Positions 37,158 to 46,061 of a stretch of 64,000 nucleotides of DNA are shown here, in pieces. Source of the stretch: Pusillimonas sp. MFBS29. Its GTDB lineage: Bacteria > Pseudomonadota > Gammaproteobacteria > Burkholderiales > Burkholderiaceae_B. The stretch covers positions 124,001-188,000 of the forward strand of contig NZ_JAJEWL010000005.1 of assembly GCF_020687695.1 (NCBI RefSeq), given 5' to 3'. The position numbers were made by a program, and so were the translations under genes. Within the stretch, counting starts at the first letter, position 1. Every line of letters begins with the position of its first letter. The notes beneath the pieces were generated by a model. The model searched no databases, was not told where the DNA came from, and worked only from the letters and a program-made list of their open reading frames with translations.

Positions 37158-38432
37158 TCAAAGATTTTCAGGCAGCCACGTAACCAGTTGCGGGAAGAAA
37201 TATACGATCACGACGCTTCCCAGCATAATGAAAATGAATGGCACCACCCCGCGCGCAACCACCCCCAGCGGCGTGCCCGCAATCGCCTGAATGACAAACA
37301 GGTTCAGGCCCACCGGCGGTGTGATCAGGGCGAGTTCGATCAGAATGACGAAATAGATACCAAACCAGATGGGATCAATGCCCAGGCCCAATACTGTCGG
37401 GAAGAGCACCGGCACCATAATGAGCAGCATCGACAGGCTTTCCAGGAACAGGCCAATAATCAACAGAATCACAGTCACCAGTAGCAAGAAGCCGTCGACT
37501 GAAGAGATGTGTACATCAACCAGCTCGGACAACATGGCCGGCACCTGATAGAGCGTTATGGCCTTGCCAAAAATCTTTGCCCCGATAACGATCAGGAACA
37601 GCACGATGGTGGTCTTCAGGGTTTGGCTGACTGCCGCCATAAAGCCTTTCAGGGTCAACGTTCGCAGCACAAACGCAGTAAGCAAAAATGATGCGGATGC
37701 ACCGATGGCGGACGCTTCGGTGGGTGTAAAGGCGCCTGCGTAAATCCCGCCTATGATCAGGACAGCCAAGGCGATTGTGGGTAAAGCGCGGAACGTAGCA
37801 GTCATGCGCTCACGGTTCGAGCTGGCTTCCTCGCGTTGATGCATGCCTGTAGCCCAAGCATGTATCACGGTATAAATACCAAAGAGTACCAGGAGCAAAA
37901 TGCCCGGCCCCACACCTGCCATGAACAACTTGCCTATGCTTTCTTCGGTGATTACCCCGTAAACAATAAGCGGAATGGACGGCGGAATAAGGATACCCAG
38001 AGTACCGCCGGCAGCCAGCAGGCCCAGCGTAAAGCTTTTGCTGTAACCCCGCTTGACCATTTCGGGGATGGCGACCGTACCGACGGTTGCTGCAGTCGCC
38101 ACCGAGCTGCCCGAGATCGCAGAGAATATGCCGCAAGACACCAAGGCCGATAACCCCAGCCCTCCTGGCAAATGGCCGACCCACTTCTGCACCGCCTCGA
38201 ACAGATCTTTGCCCACCCCCCCTTTGAGCAAGAGGTTGGACATCAGCAGGAACAGCGGTACCGACAGCAAAACAAAATTATCGAGTGCGCCGTGCAGGTT
38301 CTGCGCCACCATCGCCAGCGGCAACCCTTTGACGATAAGCAAGGCCGCACCCAGACCAGCCAACGAAAACGCAACCGGTACGCCCAGAAAGAGCAGGGCC
38401 AGCAGAGCCAACGCAATATAGAGTAGTGTCAC
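37158..38432 (-). CDS. TRAP transporter large permease (DctM-like)
   Basis: A 424-residue membrane protein of the DctM family, about twelve hydrophobic segments. Typical stretches are GVPVAFSLAGLGAALL, GSSVATAATVGTVAIPEMVKRGY and LGILIPPSIPLIVYG. It is the ion-coupled translocating subunit of a tripartite importer for carboxylic acids. The start overlaps the DctQ-like stop by 4 bp. Two other components and a putative catabolic enzyme are encoded next to it. Confidence 0.95.
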   Translation of the reverse strand: MTLLYIALALLALLFLGVPVAFSLAGLGAALLIVKGLPLAMVAQNLHGALDNFVLLSVPLFLLMSNLLLKGGVGKDLFEAVQKWVGHLPGGLGLSALVSCGIFSAISGSSVATAATVGTVAIPEMVKRGYSKSFTLGLLAAGGTLGILIPPSIPLIVYGVITEESIGKLFMAGVGPGILLLVLFGIYTVIHAWATGMHQREEASSNRERMTATFRALPTIALAVLIIGGIYAGAFTPTEASAIGASASFLLTAFVLRTLTLKGFMAAVSQTLKTTIVLFLIVIGAKIFGKAITLYQVPAMLSELVDVHISSVDGFLLLVTVILLIIGLFLESLSMLLIMVPVLFPTVLGLGIDPIWFGIYFVILIELALITPPVGLNLFVIQAIAGTPLGVVARGVVPFIFIMLGSVVIVYFFPQLVTWLPENL

Positions 38433-39016
38433 GAATGATTCTCCTGCTGGTTGAGCACGCCGGTGTTGGACTCGTCGGCGTCAAGTTCGCTTTCCGGATC
38501 AAAGCTTGGAGGCCCCCGGAATGGCAACCTGATCAGCTCGACCACAGACTGAACTGCCAGCAGCGCAAAACCGAGCACCACCGGCAGTTCTGCTATCCAG
38601 TTGGGCAATGCAAGCATGGTGGGCTGCCGGCGCCCAAGGCGCATGGAGTCAGTGACAACGTCCCAGCCTTTTACCGTAGCCATCAGTGAGAACAAGAGAA
38701 TAATCACCAGCGCCAACGCTTCGCACGCATAGCGCATCCAGGTTGGTGCGATGCTCAGTACGGCTGTAATCCGGATCATTTTTCCGTCTCGCAAGACGAG
38801 CGCCATGCCCAGATAGGTAAACCATATCTGCAGCGTTACCGAAATGTCTTGCGTCCATTGCGTGGGCGCGTGAAAGAAATATCGCGCAACGGCTTCGTAA
38901 GTAAGTACGGCTGTGACAAAGATGATCATGTAGACACCGATGTCGCCGCACCAGCCTGAAATGCGATCAACCGTGCGCAACAATTTGCTGCGCTCTACGG
39001 ACGGAACACTGGACAT
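38429..39016 (-). CDS. TRAP transporter small permease (DctQ-like)
   Basis: A 195-residue protein with four hydrophobic segments and the DctQ pattern, including YEAVARYFFHAPTQWTQDISV and GMALVLRDGKMIRI. It works with the large permease. I use the ATG at 39016 because AGGTGG lies 5 bp upstream; a longer frame to 39073 crosses the intergenic hairpin. The C-terminus is acidic (FDPESELDADESN). Confidence 0.92.
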   Translation of the reverse strand: MSSVPSVERSKLLRTVDRISGWCGDIGVYMIIFVTAVLTYEAVARYFFHAPTQWTQDISVTLQIWFTYLGMALVLRDGKMIRITAVLSIAPTWMRYACEALALVIILLFSLMATVKGWDVVTDSMRLGRRQPTMLALPNWIAELPVVLGFALLAVQSVVELIRLPFRGPPSFDPESELDADESNTGVLNQQENHS

Positions 39017-39053
39017 GAAAGCCACCTGTTGTGGTTGCGAGAAAAGCCGGTAA

Positions 39054-39094
39054 GGCCGCAGCACGAAAAGCATGCGTGCGTTTCGGCTGCGGCC
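39054..39094 (-). other. Stable intergenic hairpin between dctP- and dctQ-like genes
   Basis: GGCCGCAGC (39054-39062) pairs with GCTGCGGCC (39086-39094). After a single bulged A the stem continues with CGAAA/TTTCG (39064-39068 and 39081-39085), about 14 bp in all. No U-tract follows on the minus strand. It lies 6 bp past the binding-protein gene and may protect that part of the mRNA or attenuate read-through, giving more binding protein than permease. Confidence 0.6.
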
Positions 39095-39100
39095 ACGGCG

Positions 39101-40108
39101 TTAGTAAAGCTTGCGAACTTCCTCGACCAGTCGCTTGCCGACGTCTCCGGCTTCCTTGATATAGGCATCGACGGCCGGTGCTGCGGCAGTCTGCCAGGCC
39201 TTGACCTGTTCAGGCGTCAGTTGAACGACTTCCATTTTGGTTTCGGACCGGATGAATTCTTCGGACTTGAGGTTGTCGCTCTTGGTGTCTGCCCGAATGG
39301 CTTCTTCAGCACTACGTGCAGCTGTGCCTACCCACTCTTTTTCCTGATCCGAGAGCGAATCCCACAGCTTGTCGTTTATGACAATCAGGAATTCGGTTTG
39401 CGCATGATTGGTAATGGTGACGTAGTCCATGACCTCGAAAAGCTTGCGCGACTGAATGGCGGTAGTGCCGGTCATGCCGACGTCAACGGTACCGCGCTGA
39501 TAGGCGATAAATTGCTCGGAGCCGCCGATCTTGACAGGTATGCCTCCCACAGCATTGATGAAGTCGCCTGACGGCTTGCCCAATACGCGTACTTTTTTGC
39601 CTTTCATGTCTTCAGGGGACTTGAGCGGAGCACCTTTGGAAAGCAGCTGCACAGGGCCGTAGTCTTGCCACCACAATACACGGGTGCCCGTTTTGCGGAT
39701 CATTTCATCGATCTCTTTGCGGATCGGGCTGTCACCCGAGGCTGCTTTGGCCAGAACTTCGTAGTTGGGAAACAGGAATGCGACCGAGAACAAGCCAGTA
39801 GCCGGCAAAGTACCCGCGTACTCGTCTATAAGCACCAAACCCATGTCGATGGCACCTGCAGCCACCGCCTGCGGCACTTCGCTACCCTTGTACAGCTGAG
39901 CGGAATCATAGATTTCGACCTTGATTTGTTTGTCGGAAATCTTTTCCACCTGCTCTTTGAAGTAAACGACGTTCGCACCAACGGGGTGCTTGGTATTCAC
40001 CTGAAGGCTTACCTTCAGGGTACGTTCGGCCTGTGCTGGCATCGCACCGCACAGCACCAGCGAGGCCAGAGCGGAAAGGCAAAGAGATTTAACGAATCGT
40101 TGTGGCAT
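39101..40108 (-). CDS. TRAP transporter solute-binding protein (DctP-like)
   Basis: A 335-residue periplasmic binding protein with a signal peptide (predicted cut after PAQA, about residue 27). Family motifs include YDSAQLYKGSEVPQAV, the KGKKVRVLGKPSGDF segment with the conserved carboxylate-binding Arg, and FEVMDYVTITNHAQTEFLIVIN. GGAG is 6 bp before the ATG at 40108. The ligand is probably an organic acid; the neighbouring lyase gene and shared operator suggest a substituted malate or related C4-C6 acid. Confidence 0.93.
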   Translation of the reverse strand: MPQRFVKSLCLSALASLVLCGAMPAQAERTLKVSLQVNTKHPVGANVVYFKEQVEKISDKQIKVEIYDSAQLYKGSEVPQAVAAGAIDMGLVLIDEYAGTLPATGLFSVAFLFPNYEVLAKAASGDSPIRKEIDEMIRKTGTRVLWWQDYGPVQLLSKGAPLKSPEDMKGKKVRVLGKPSGDFINAVGGIPVKIGGSEQFIAYQRGTVDVGMTGTTAIQSRKLFEVMDYVTITNHAQTEFLIVINDKLWDSLSDQEKEWVGTAARSAEEAIRADTKSDNLKSEEFIRSETKMEVVQLTPEQVKAWQTAAAPAVDAYIKEAGDVGKRLVEEVRKLY

Positions 40109-40165
40109 GGCTGTCTCCGTATCATTGATTGGCAAGTGCTCACATCAACCTTGGCACTTTCGGTT

Positions 40166-40179
40166 GATTGTATACAAAA
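40166..40179. promoter_or_regulatory. Operator 1 (TTGTATACAA) upstream of the TRAP operon
   Basis: GATTGTATACAAAA carries the palindromic core TTGTATACAA (40168-40177), between the DctP-like gene start (40108) and the end of the GntR gene (40195). It matches operator 2 in 12 of 14 positions. I infer the binding site of the FCD-type GntR regulator encoded between the two sites. Confidence 0.75.
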
Positions 40180-40194
40180 ATACGACAGCGTCAA

Positions 40195-40875
40195 TCAGGG
40201 CGTTTGCCTAGGAAGCAGCATGCGCCGCGTAGCCTGATGCCCAGCCGACAAATGCGCCCGCATGACACTTTCCGCCCATACAGGATCCCTTGCGCGGAAA
40301 GCATCCACCAGTTCGCGATGATGCGCCATGCTTCGCGCGATCTCGGCCTGGTCGTAGATGTTGAAAGTACGGTATATCAGGGGCGGCGAGATCACCTGCG
40401 CGGCCAGGGACTGCAAACGCTCATTGTGGGCTGCCCTGATCACCAGACTGTGGAACTCTTCGTTCAACTGCGTCAGTCGCTGACGTGCCGCACCATCTTC
40501 CGCTCCTTGCGCAACCAACTGCTCCATGCACTCACATAAAGCATAAAGGCGCTCTTGCTCGATATCGGTGATATGTTGCGCAGCCAACCGCACACCATGC
40601 GACTCCAGCAAAACCCGCAAGCCGAATATCTCGTCCAGATCGTGGCCACTCCAGCTCTGCAGGCGGCTGCCCTGGTTGGGCTTGGTTTCGACCAGGCCTT
40701 CCAGCGTGAGACGCCGCAACGCCTCACGCACCGGTGTGCGGCTAACCCCTATCTCACGCGACAGCGTGCTTTCTCTTAGTTGCGCACCGTCGGGCCACTC
40801 ATTGCGCAGAATGCGGTCCCTTATCCATTCATAAGCCATTTCGGCCGTATGGCCATGACGCCTGGATGCACTCAT
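40195..40875 (-). CDS. GntR-family (FCD) transcriptional regulator
   Basis: A 226-residue regulator with an N-terminal winged helix (ESTLSREIGVSRTPVREALRRL) and a C-terminal helical FCD domain (about 85-210) that usually binds a metal and an organic-acid effector. The ATG at 40875 has GGAGGG 8 bp upstream; the frame extends to a GTG at 40884 that is too near that site. Palindromic TTGTATACAA sites flank the gene, one facing the TRAP operon and one facing the lyase, so it likely represses both. Confidence 0.92.
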   Translation of the reverse strand: MSASRRHGHTAEMAYEWIRDRILRNEWPDGAQLRESTLSREIGVSRTPVREALRRLTLEGLVETKPNQGSRLQSWSGHDLDEIFGLRVLLESHGVRLAAQHITDIEQERLYALCECMEQLVAQGAEDGAARQRLTQLNEEFHSLVIRAAHNERLQSLAAQVISPPLIYRTFNIYDQAEIARSMAHHRELVDAFRARDPVWAESVMRAHLSAGHQATRRMLLPRQTP

Positions 40876-40918
40876 GACAAACACCCTCCGCTGAAACTAC
40901 CCTTAGCAATATCCTAAT

Positions 40919-40932
40919 GATTGTATACAATC
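40919..40932. promoter_or_regulatory. Operator 2 (GATTGTATACAATC) between GntR and lyase genes
   Basis: A perfect 14-bp palindrome containing TTGTATACAA, placed 48 bp upstream of the lyase start and 44 bp upstream of the GntR start. It can act on both divergent promoters, giving autoregulation and lyase control. Confidence 0.82.
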
Positions 40933-40979
40933 AATACTTGCCGTGCGATTATAAATCTCTGATCAAGGAGTCTTAAACC

Positions 40980-41858
40980 GTGAAGAACGCCGCCTCAAAA
41001 CGCCAACGACTAAGCCACCGCCTGACTCAACCGGGGCTTATTGCCGCACCCGGAATTTTTGATTTGATTTCCGCAAGACTCGCGGATCGCATGGGGTTCG
41101 ATGCCCTCTACATGACCGGCTATGGCACTGTGGCCTCTTATCTTGGTCTACCCGACGCCGGTCTGGCAACTTTTACCGACATGCTGAATCGTGCAAGTGC
41201 CTTCGCACAGGCTACGGAAACGCCAATCATTGCGGACGGCGATACAGGGTACGGCGGCCTGCTCAACGTCGCACACACAGTCCGCGGCTACGAAGCAGCT
41301 GGCCTGGCCGGCATTCAGCTTGAAGATCAGGAATTCCCCAAGAAGTGCGGACACACACCGGGGCGACGCGTGGTGGCAATGAGCGAGATGGTACGCAAGA
41401 TCCAGGTCGCCGTCGAAGCACGTGAACATGATGACTTCCTTATCGTGGCCCGTACTGATGCCCGCACAACGCATGGCCTTGACGAAGCGCTGCGCCGGGC
41501 CGAGGCATACGGCAAGGCCGGTGCAGACATTCTGTTCGTGGAGTCGCCCGAAAGCGAAGAAGAAATGGAGCGCATAGCAAGCGCATTCGACAAACCAGTC
41601 CTCATCAATAACGTGGAAGGCGGCCGAACTCCCGTATTGTCAAAGTCCAGGCTCGAGCAAATGGGATTCAAGCTGGCCATCTACCCGGCCACCGGTTTTC
41701 TGGCGATGGGGAAAGCGCTCGAAGACGTCTACACAGGGCTGCAGCAAGACGACGTCCTGGGGGCTACCCACGACAAGCTCTACGACTTTGGTGCATTCAG
41801 CCGCCTGATGGGCTTTCAGGCAGTATGGGATTTCGACAAGGCGCACGCCGAGGACTAA
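40980..41858 (+). CDS. Isocitrate-lyase/PEP-mutase superfamily C-C lyase
   Basis: A 292-residue protein of the PrpB-like superfamily. It has DGDTGYGG (metal-binding) and KKCGH at residues 121-125, the cysteine loop shared by methylisocitrate and 2,3-dimethylmalate lyases, which argues for retro-aldol cleavage of a substituted malate. Phosphonopyruvate enzymes or oxaloacetate decarboxylases of the family lack this CGH motif. The start is a GTG with AAGGAG upstream. It is divergent from the GntR gene with a shared operator, so its substrate is probably what the TRAP system imports. Confidence 0.88.
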   Translation: MKNAASKRQRLSHRLTQPGLIAAPGIFDLISARLADRMGFDALYMTGYGTVASYLGLPDAGLATFTDMLNRASAFAQATETPIIADGDTGYGGLLNVAHTVRGYEAAGLAGIQLEDQEFPKKCGHTPGRRVVAMSEMVRKIQVAVEAREHDDFLIVARTDARTTHGLDEALRRAEAYGKAGADILFVESPESEEEMERIASAFDKPVLINNVEGGRTPVLSKSRLEQMGFKLAIYPATGFLAMGKALEDVYTGLQQDDVLGATHDKLYDFGAFSRLMGFQAVWDFDKAHAED

Positions 41859-41956
41859 TTCCGACAAAAAGAGACCTTTTTCTGCTTCAGGTCAAAACCA
41901 GTTACTGCAAACAGGTGCATTATTATCAAATGCCTAAGCAAAAAACCGGAAACACA

Positions 41957-43114
41957 ATGAGCCCAGCCTGTTCTCATGCTCACCACTGGGACCCGCGCGA
42001 CGAGCGGGTCCTGCAAGACCAGATCACCGCCTACGACAGCATGCGCAAGCAATGCCCCGTCGCCCACAGCGAGTATCTGCATTGGTCAGTATTCACCCAC
42101 GACCAGACCCTGCGCATACTGAATGACCACGAAACGTTCAGCAACCGGGTCTCCGAGCGTGTTTCTGTTCCCAACGGCATGGATCCACCGGAGCACACCC
42201 CCTTCCGCGAGCTCATAGAACCCTATTTCGGCCCTGCCGCCATGGCCCGCTTCGAGCCCGCCTGCAAGGCAATCGCCCGGAATCTGGCCAGTGCCTTGCC
42301 CAAAGGGCCAACCGAAATCATGGCTCAGCTGGCACATCCCTATGCGCTTGAGGTGCAGTGCACCTTCATGGGTTGGCCAAGCTCGCTGCACCAGCCCTTG
42401 CGCGAATGGATCAGCAAGAACCACGCAGCCACACTTGCACAAGACCGCACCGCCATGGAACGGGTCGCCAGGGAGTTCGACGGCTACATGCTGGCGCTGA
42501 TCAACGAGCGCCGGCTGGCCGGTACCGACGCCCCCGACGATACGACTACCCGGCTGACGCGCGAACGGGTGAACGGTCGCCCACTAAGCGATGAAGAACT
42601 GATCAGCATCCTGCGTAACTGGACGGTTGGCGAACTGGGCACCATTGCGGCCTCGGTGGGCATAGTTGCCCAGTACCTGGCAACCCACCCCGATGTACAG
42701 GCACAGCTGCGCAATCAGCCCGAACTCGTCGCGCCCGCCATCGACGAAATCCTGCGCATCCATGCGCCGCTTATTTCCAACCGCCGTGTTGCAACAAAAC
42801 CGGTCAAACTGGGCGAACATCAGCTGCGGGCCGGCGATCGCATCTCCGTTCTGTGGGCCTCGGCCAATCGCGATGAAGCTGTTTTTGGCGACCCAGACGA
42901 ATTCCGCCTCGACCGCGACCCTGTATTGAATCTGCTATACGGCGCAGGCGTACATGTCTGCCCGGGGGCGCCATTGGCACGCATGGAACTGAAGCTGGCA
43001 GTGCAAGCCCTGCTGGGTTGTACACGGCAGATCAGGCCCAGCCCCGAACACGCTCCTGTACGGGCACGGTATCCCGGCAGCGGATTCACCTCGCTTATAC
43101 TTGAGGTCCTGTAA
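41957..43114 (+). CDS. Cytochrome P450
   Basis: A 385-residue bacterial P450. The heme-ligand motif YGAGVHVCPGAPLARMEL, the K-helix EILRIHAP (ExxR) and the I-helix region NWTVGELGTIAASVG are all visible; the I-helix lacks the usual adjacent acid-Thr pair. The ATG at 41957 has GGAA upstream and is preferred over one at 41930. No ferredoxin or ferredoxin reductase gene is nearby, so redox partners must be elsewhere. The substrate is unknown. Confidence 0.9.
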   Translation: MSPACSHAHHWDPRDERVLQDQITAYDSMRKQCPVAHSEYLHWSVFTHDQTLRILNDHETFSNRVSERVSVPNGMDPPEHTPFRELIEPYFGPAAMARFEPACKAIARNLASALPKGPTEIMAQLAHPYALEVQCTFMGWPSSLHQPLREWISKNHAATLAQDRTAMERVAREFDGYMLALINERRLAGTDAPDDTTTRLTRERVNGRPLSDEELISILRNWTVGELGTIAASVGIVAQYLATHPDVQAQLRNQPELVAPAIDEILRIHAPLISNRRVATKPVKLGEHQLRAGDRISVLWASANRDEAVFGDPDEFRLDRDPVLNLLYGAGVHVCPGAPLARMELKLAVQALLGCTRQIRPSPEHAPVRARYPGSGFTSLILEVL

Positions 43115-43132
43115 CTCGCCGGGTCCCGACCC

Positions 43133-44062
43133 ATGAGCCAACGTCGCAGTGCCTATCCTTACGACTATTCCCGTGTGGAAGCCGTCGTGGCAGACTATCT
43201 GCCGGTGTGGCGCTCTTTGCATTTTGACGCTGTGGTGGCTATTGCCCGTGGCGGCCTGGCGCCCGGACTGATGGCTTCGGTAGGTCTGAGCCTGCCTTTG
43301 CATGCGCTGTTGTATTCACGCCCTGATCGCAAGGTATCCTGGTATACGGCCAACACACCCCGCCGGCCGTCCCGATTATTGCTGGTCGAAGACATTGCAG
43401 GCCGCGGAACAACGCTAAGCGATAGCCTGGCATTTTTGCGCGGACAAGGCCATGAAGTCCAGGTCTTCGCGCTGGCTTACGATGCCGATTCGCGCATCAA
43501 ACCTGATTTCGGGCAGGAAATACAAACCGACATGCGCGCCTGGTTCCCCTGGGAACAAACATCTATTACAGCGGCTTTTGAACGCACAGAAAACCAGCCC
43601 GACCAGCCCGAGCATGAATACGCGTCGTGGGCGATAGATCTCGATGGTGTGCTGCTGATGGATCTGCCCGAGCACCTGTACGCACAGGCACTGCACGACA
43701 CACTGGCCCAGCGTGACCTGCTCACGCCCAGCGACACCCTGCCGGAACTCGACCTGACCGACATCACCATCATTACCGGCCGACCGGAACAGGATCGCGA
43801 ACGCACGCAGGCCTGGCTGAGCCGCCATGGCTTTCATGGCCCACTGGTCATGCGCAACGAAAGCCTGTACAGCGCCGAACAAACCGCCACACACAAGGCC
43901 CAGGCCATATTGGCGCGCTGCCACACCCATTTTCTGGAAAGCGACGCCGCCCAGGCACTCGAAATTGCCAATCAAACCAGAGTTGCCCGTGTGATCTGGT
44001 GGAACGGACGACAAGCCCTGCTGGTACACGCAGGCGCAGTCCAGGATCTGCGTCTGGTCTGA
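43133..44062 (+). CDS. Phosphoribosyltransferase-HAD phosphatase fusion protein
   Basis: A 309-residue two-domain protein. Residues 1-135 form a type I phosphoribosyltransferase domain with the PRPP loop LLLVEDIAGRGTTLSDS. The second half opens with an HAD-like WAIDLDGVLLMDLP (catalytic Asp pair) and continues with IITGRPEQDRERTQAWL and LESDAAQALEIA. A base-salvage or nucleotide-processing role is plausible, but I do not know a characterised equivalent. It starts 18 bp after the P450 gene; no functional link is evident. Confidence 0.82.
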   Translation: MSQRRSAYPYDYSRVEAVVADYLPVWRSLHFDAVVAIARGGLAPGLMASVGLSLPLHALLYSRPDRKVSWYTANTPRRPSRLLLVEDIAGRGTTLSDSLAFLRGQGHEVQVFALAYDADSRIKPDFGQEIQTDMRAWFPWEQTSITAAFERTENQPDQPEHEYASWAIDLDGVLLMDLPEHLYAQALHDTLAQRDLLTPSDTLPELDLTDITIITGRPEQDRERTQAWLSRHGFHGPLVMRNESLYSAEQTATHKAQAILARCHTHFLESDAAQALEIANQTRVARVIWWNGRQALLVHAGAVQDLRLV

Positions 44063-44182
44063 GCTTGTGGTATTTATAATTACGATGCATTATTTCGCTA
44101 CAAAATCCGGAGCCCGGCTCGCCGTGGCCACCCACAGGGCACAAGTCGTGTGCCAAAAACTATTACATTCAGGAGAGCTTTC

Positions 44183-45343
44183 TTGTCCACCCCCGCAAAA
44201 ATAACCTGCGTCGAAGACTTCCGGCAATTGGCGGAACGGCGCGTGCCAAGAATGTTCTACGACTATGCCGACTCGGGCTCATGGACTGAAAGTACCTACC
44301 GCGCCAATGAATCAGACTTCCAGCGACTGAAGTTTCGCCAAAGAGTCGCCGTCGATCTTTCCAAACGCAGTCTGCGAACGTCCATGATAGGCATCGACGT
44401 AGCCATGCCGGTCGCCATTGCCCCCACCGGCCTGACGGGCATGCAGCATGCCGATGGCGAAATTCTGGGCGCCAAGGCGGCCGAGCGCTTCGGCATTCCC
44501 TTTACCCTGTCCACCATGAGCGTATGCTCCATCGAGGACATCGCGCAGCACACCAGCCGCCCGTTCTGGTTCCAGCTGTACGTTATGCGCGATCGTGACT
44601 TCATGGAACGCCTGATCGACCGCGCCAAAGCGGCCAATTGTTCGGCGCTGGTACTCACGCTTGATCTTCAAGTGCTGGGTCAGCGCCACAAAGACATCAA
44701 GAACGGGCTGTCGACCCCACCCAAACCCACGCTGGCCAACCTGATCAACCTGGCCACCAAGCCGCGCTGGTGCATGAACATGCTGGGTACCAAACGGCGC
44801 AGTTTCGGCAATATCGTGGGCCACGCCAAAGGCGTCAGCGACCTTTCCTCGCTCTCGTCATGGACGGCCGAACAATTCGACCCTGCCCTGTGCTGGGCCG
44901 ACATCGAATGGATCAAGAAGCGCTGGGGCGGCAAACTCGTGCTCAAAGGCATCATGGATGCCCAGGATGCCCGTTTTGCCGTCGAGTCGGGCGCCGACGC
45001 CCTGATCGTCTCGAACCATGGCGGCCGTCAGCTCGACGGCGCCCCTTCATCCATTTCCGCCCTGCCTGCCATTGCACACAGCGTCGGCAAGGAAATCGAA
45101 GTCTGGATGGACGGCGGCATACGCTCCGGGCAAGACGTGCTGCGCGCGGTTGCGCTGGGCGCCAAAGGCACCATGGTTGGCCGGGCCTTTTTGTATTCAC
45201 TGGGCGCCATGGGTGAAGCCGGCGTATATCGCTGCCTGCAGATGCTGGCCAATGAACTCGACGTCAGCATGGGATTCTGCGGACGCACCGACATCCATGA
45301 CGTCGATCGCTCAATTTTGCTGAATCCGGAAATTTTCGACTAA
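44183..45343 (+). CDS. FMN-dependent alpha-hydroxy-acid oxidase (LldD-like)
   Basis: A 386-residue member of the lactate dehydrogenase/glycolate oxidase family. The active-site stretch SNHGGRQLDGAPSS holds the catalytic His and substrate-binding Arg; DGGIRSGQDVLRA binds the FMN phosphate. It oxidises an L-2-hydroxy acid such as lactate to the keto acid at the membrane. The start is TTG at 44183, with AGGAGAG 5 bp upstream; a GTG at 44150 has no such site. A TATAAT sequence lies at 44075-44080. Confidence 0.9.
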   Translation: MSTPAKITCVEDFRQLAERRVPRMFYDYADSGSWTESTYRANESDFQRLKFRQRVAVDLSKRSLRTSMIGIDVAMPVAIAPTGLTGMQHADGEILGAKAAERFGIPFTLSTMSVCSIEDIAQHTSRPFWFQLYVMRDRDFMERLIDRAKAANCSALVLTLDLQVLGQRHKDIKNGLSTPPKPTLANLINLATKPRWCMNMLGTKRRSFGNIVGHAKGVSDLSSLSSWTAEQFDPALCWADIEWIKKRWGGKLVLKGIMDAQDARFAVESGADALIVSNHGGRQLDGAPSSISALPAIAHSVGKEIEVWMDGGIRSGQDVLRAVALGAKGTMVGRAFLYSLGAMGEAGVYRCLQMLANELDVSMGFCGRTDIHDVDRSILLNPEIFD

Positions 45344-45369
45344 AACACCGGCGGCCGTGGTGCCCGCCT

Positions 45370-45960
45370 CTAGTCCAAAGGACTGATCTGCTCAGGCGTC
45401 AGGCGAGGCCGGTCCGGCTCGACCTCACTCAGCGGCTCGACTTCCTTCATGCTTGCCTGGCACCGCGTAGTCAGGCGCTGATATTGCCGGGTGCCATAAG
45501 ACTTGCGCGCCACGTCGTCGTCGCTCATTTCACGCACAACACGCGCAGGCGAACCCACGACCAGGCTGCGCGCTGGAATCTGCTGCCCTACTTTCACGAA
45601 AGACATGGCGGCCACAACGCTGTCCTCGCCGATTACCGCCTGATCCATGACAACAGCGTTCATGCCTACCAGGCAGTTACGGCCTATGGTGCAGCCATGA
45701 AGCACGGCTCCATGCCCTATATGGCCGTCGACTTCAACCACGGTATCGTTCTCGAGCACCCCGTGAATAACGCAGGTGTCCTGAACGTTGGAGCCTTCCT
45801 TGAGGATGATGCGGCCAAAATCTCCGCGCAAACTTGCGAGCGGACCAATGTAGACCCCTGGCCCGACAATGACATCTCCGATCAGCACGGCGCTTGGATG
45901 CACATAGGCAGCGGGGTCCACGACTGGCACCAGACCGTCGATGGCATAAACCTTGAGCAT
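45370..45960 (-). CDS. Gamma-carbonic-anhydrase-like hexapeptide protein (PaaY/CaiE type)
   Basis: A 196-residue left-handed beta-helix protein with the hexapeptide pattern and metal-binding histidines ([22 protein letters not shown]). The C-terminal tail (YQRLTTRC and [15 protein letters not shown]) follows PaaY/CaiE, in which PaaY is a thioesterase for stalled phenylacetate intermediates. No phenylacetate or carnitine gene is nearby, so the exact role is open. The ATG at 45960 has AAGGAGA upstream. Confidence 0.87.
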   Translation of the reverse strand: MLKVYAIDGLVPVVDPAAYVHPSAVLIGDVIVGPGVYIGPLASLRGDFGRIILKEGSNVQDTCVIHGVLENDTVVEVDGHIGHGAVLHGCTIGRNCLVGMNAVVMDQAVIGEDSVVAAMSFVKVGQQIPARSLVVGSPARVVREMSDDDVARKSYGTRQYQRLTTRCQASMKEVEPLSEVEPDRPRLTPEQISPLD

Positions 45961-46061
45961 GATTGTCTCCTTAACTTTTAATTCTCGCGGCAATAGTCCA
46001 AGACTTTACACCACCGAGCTTGCTACAATTCGCGGTTCATACTTCACGGATTGATAGCCTT

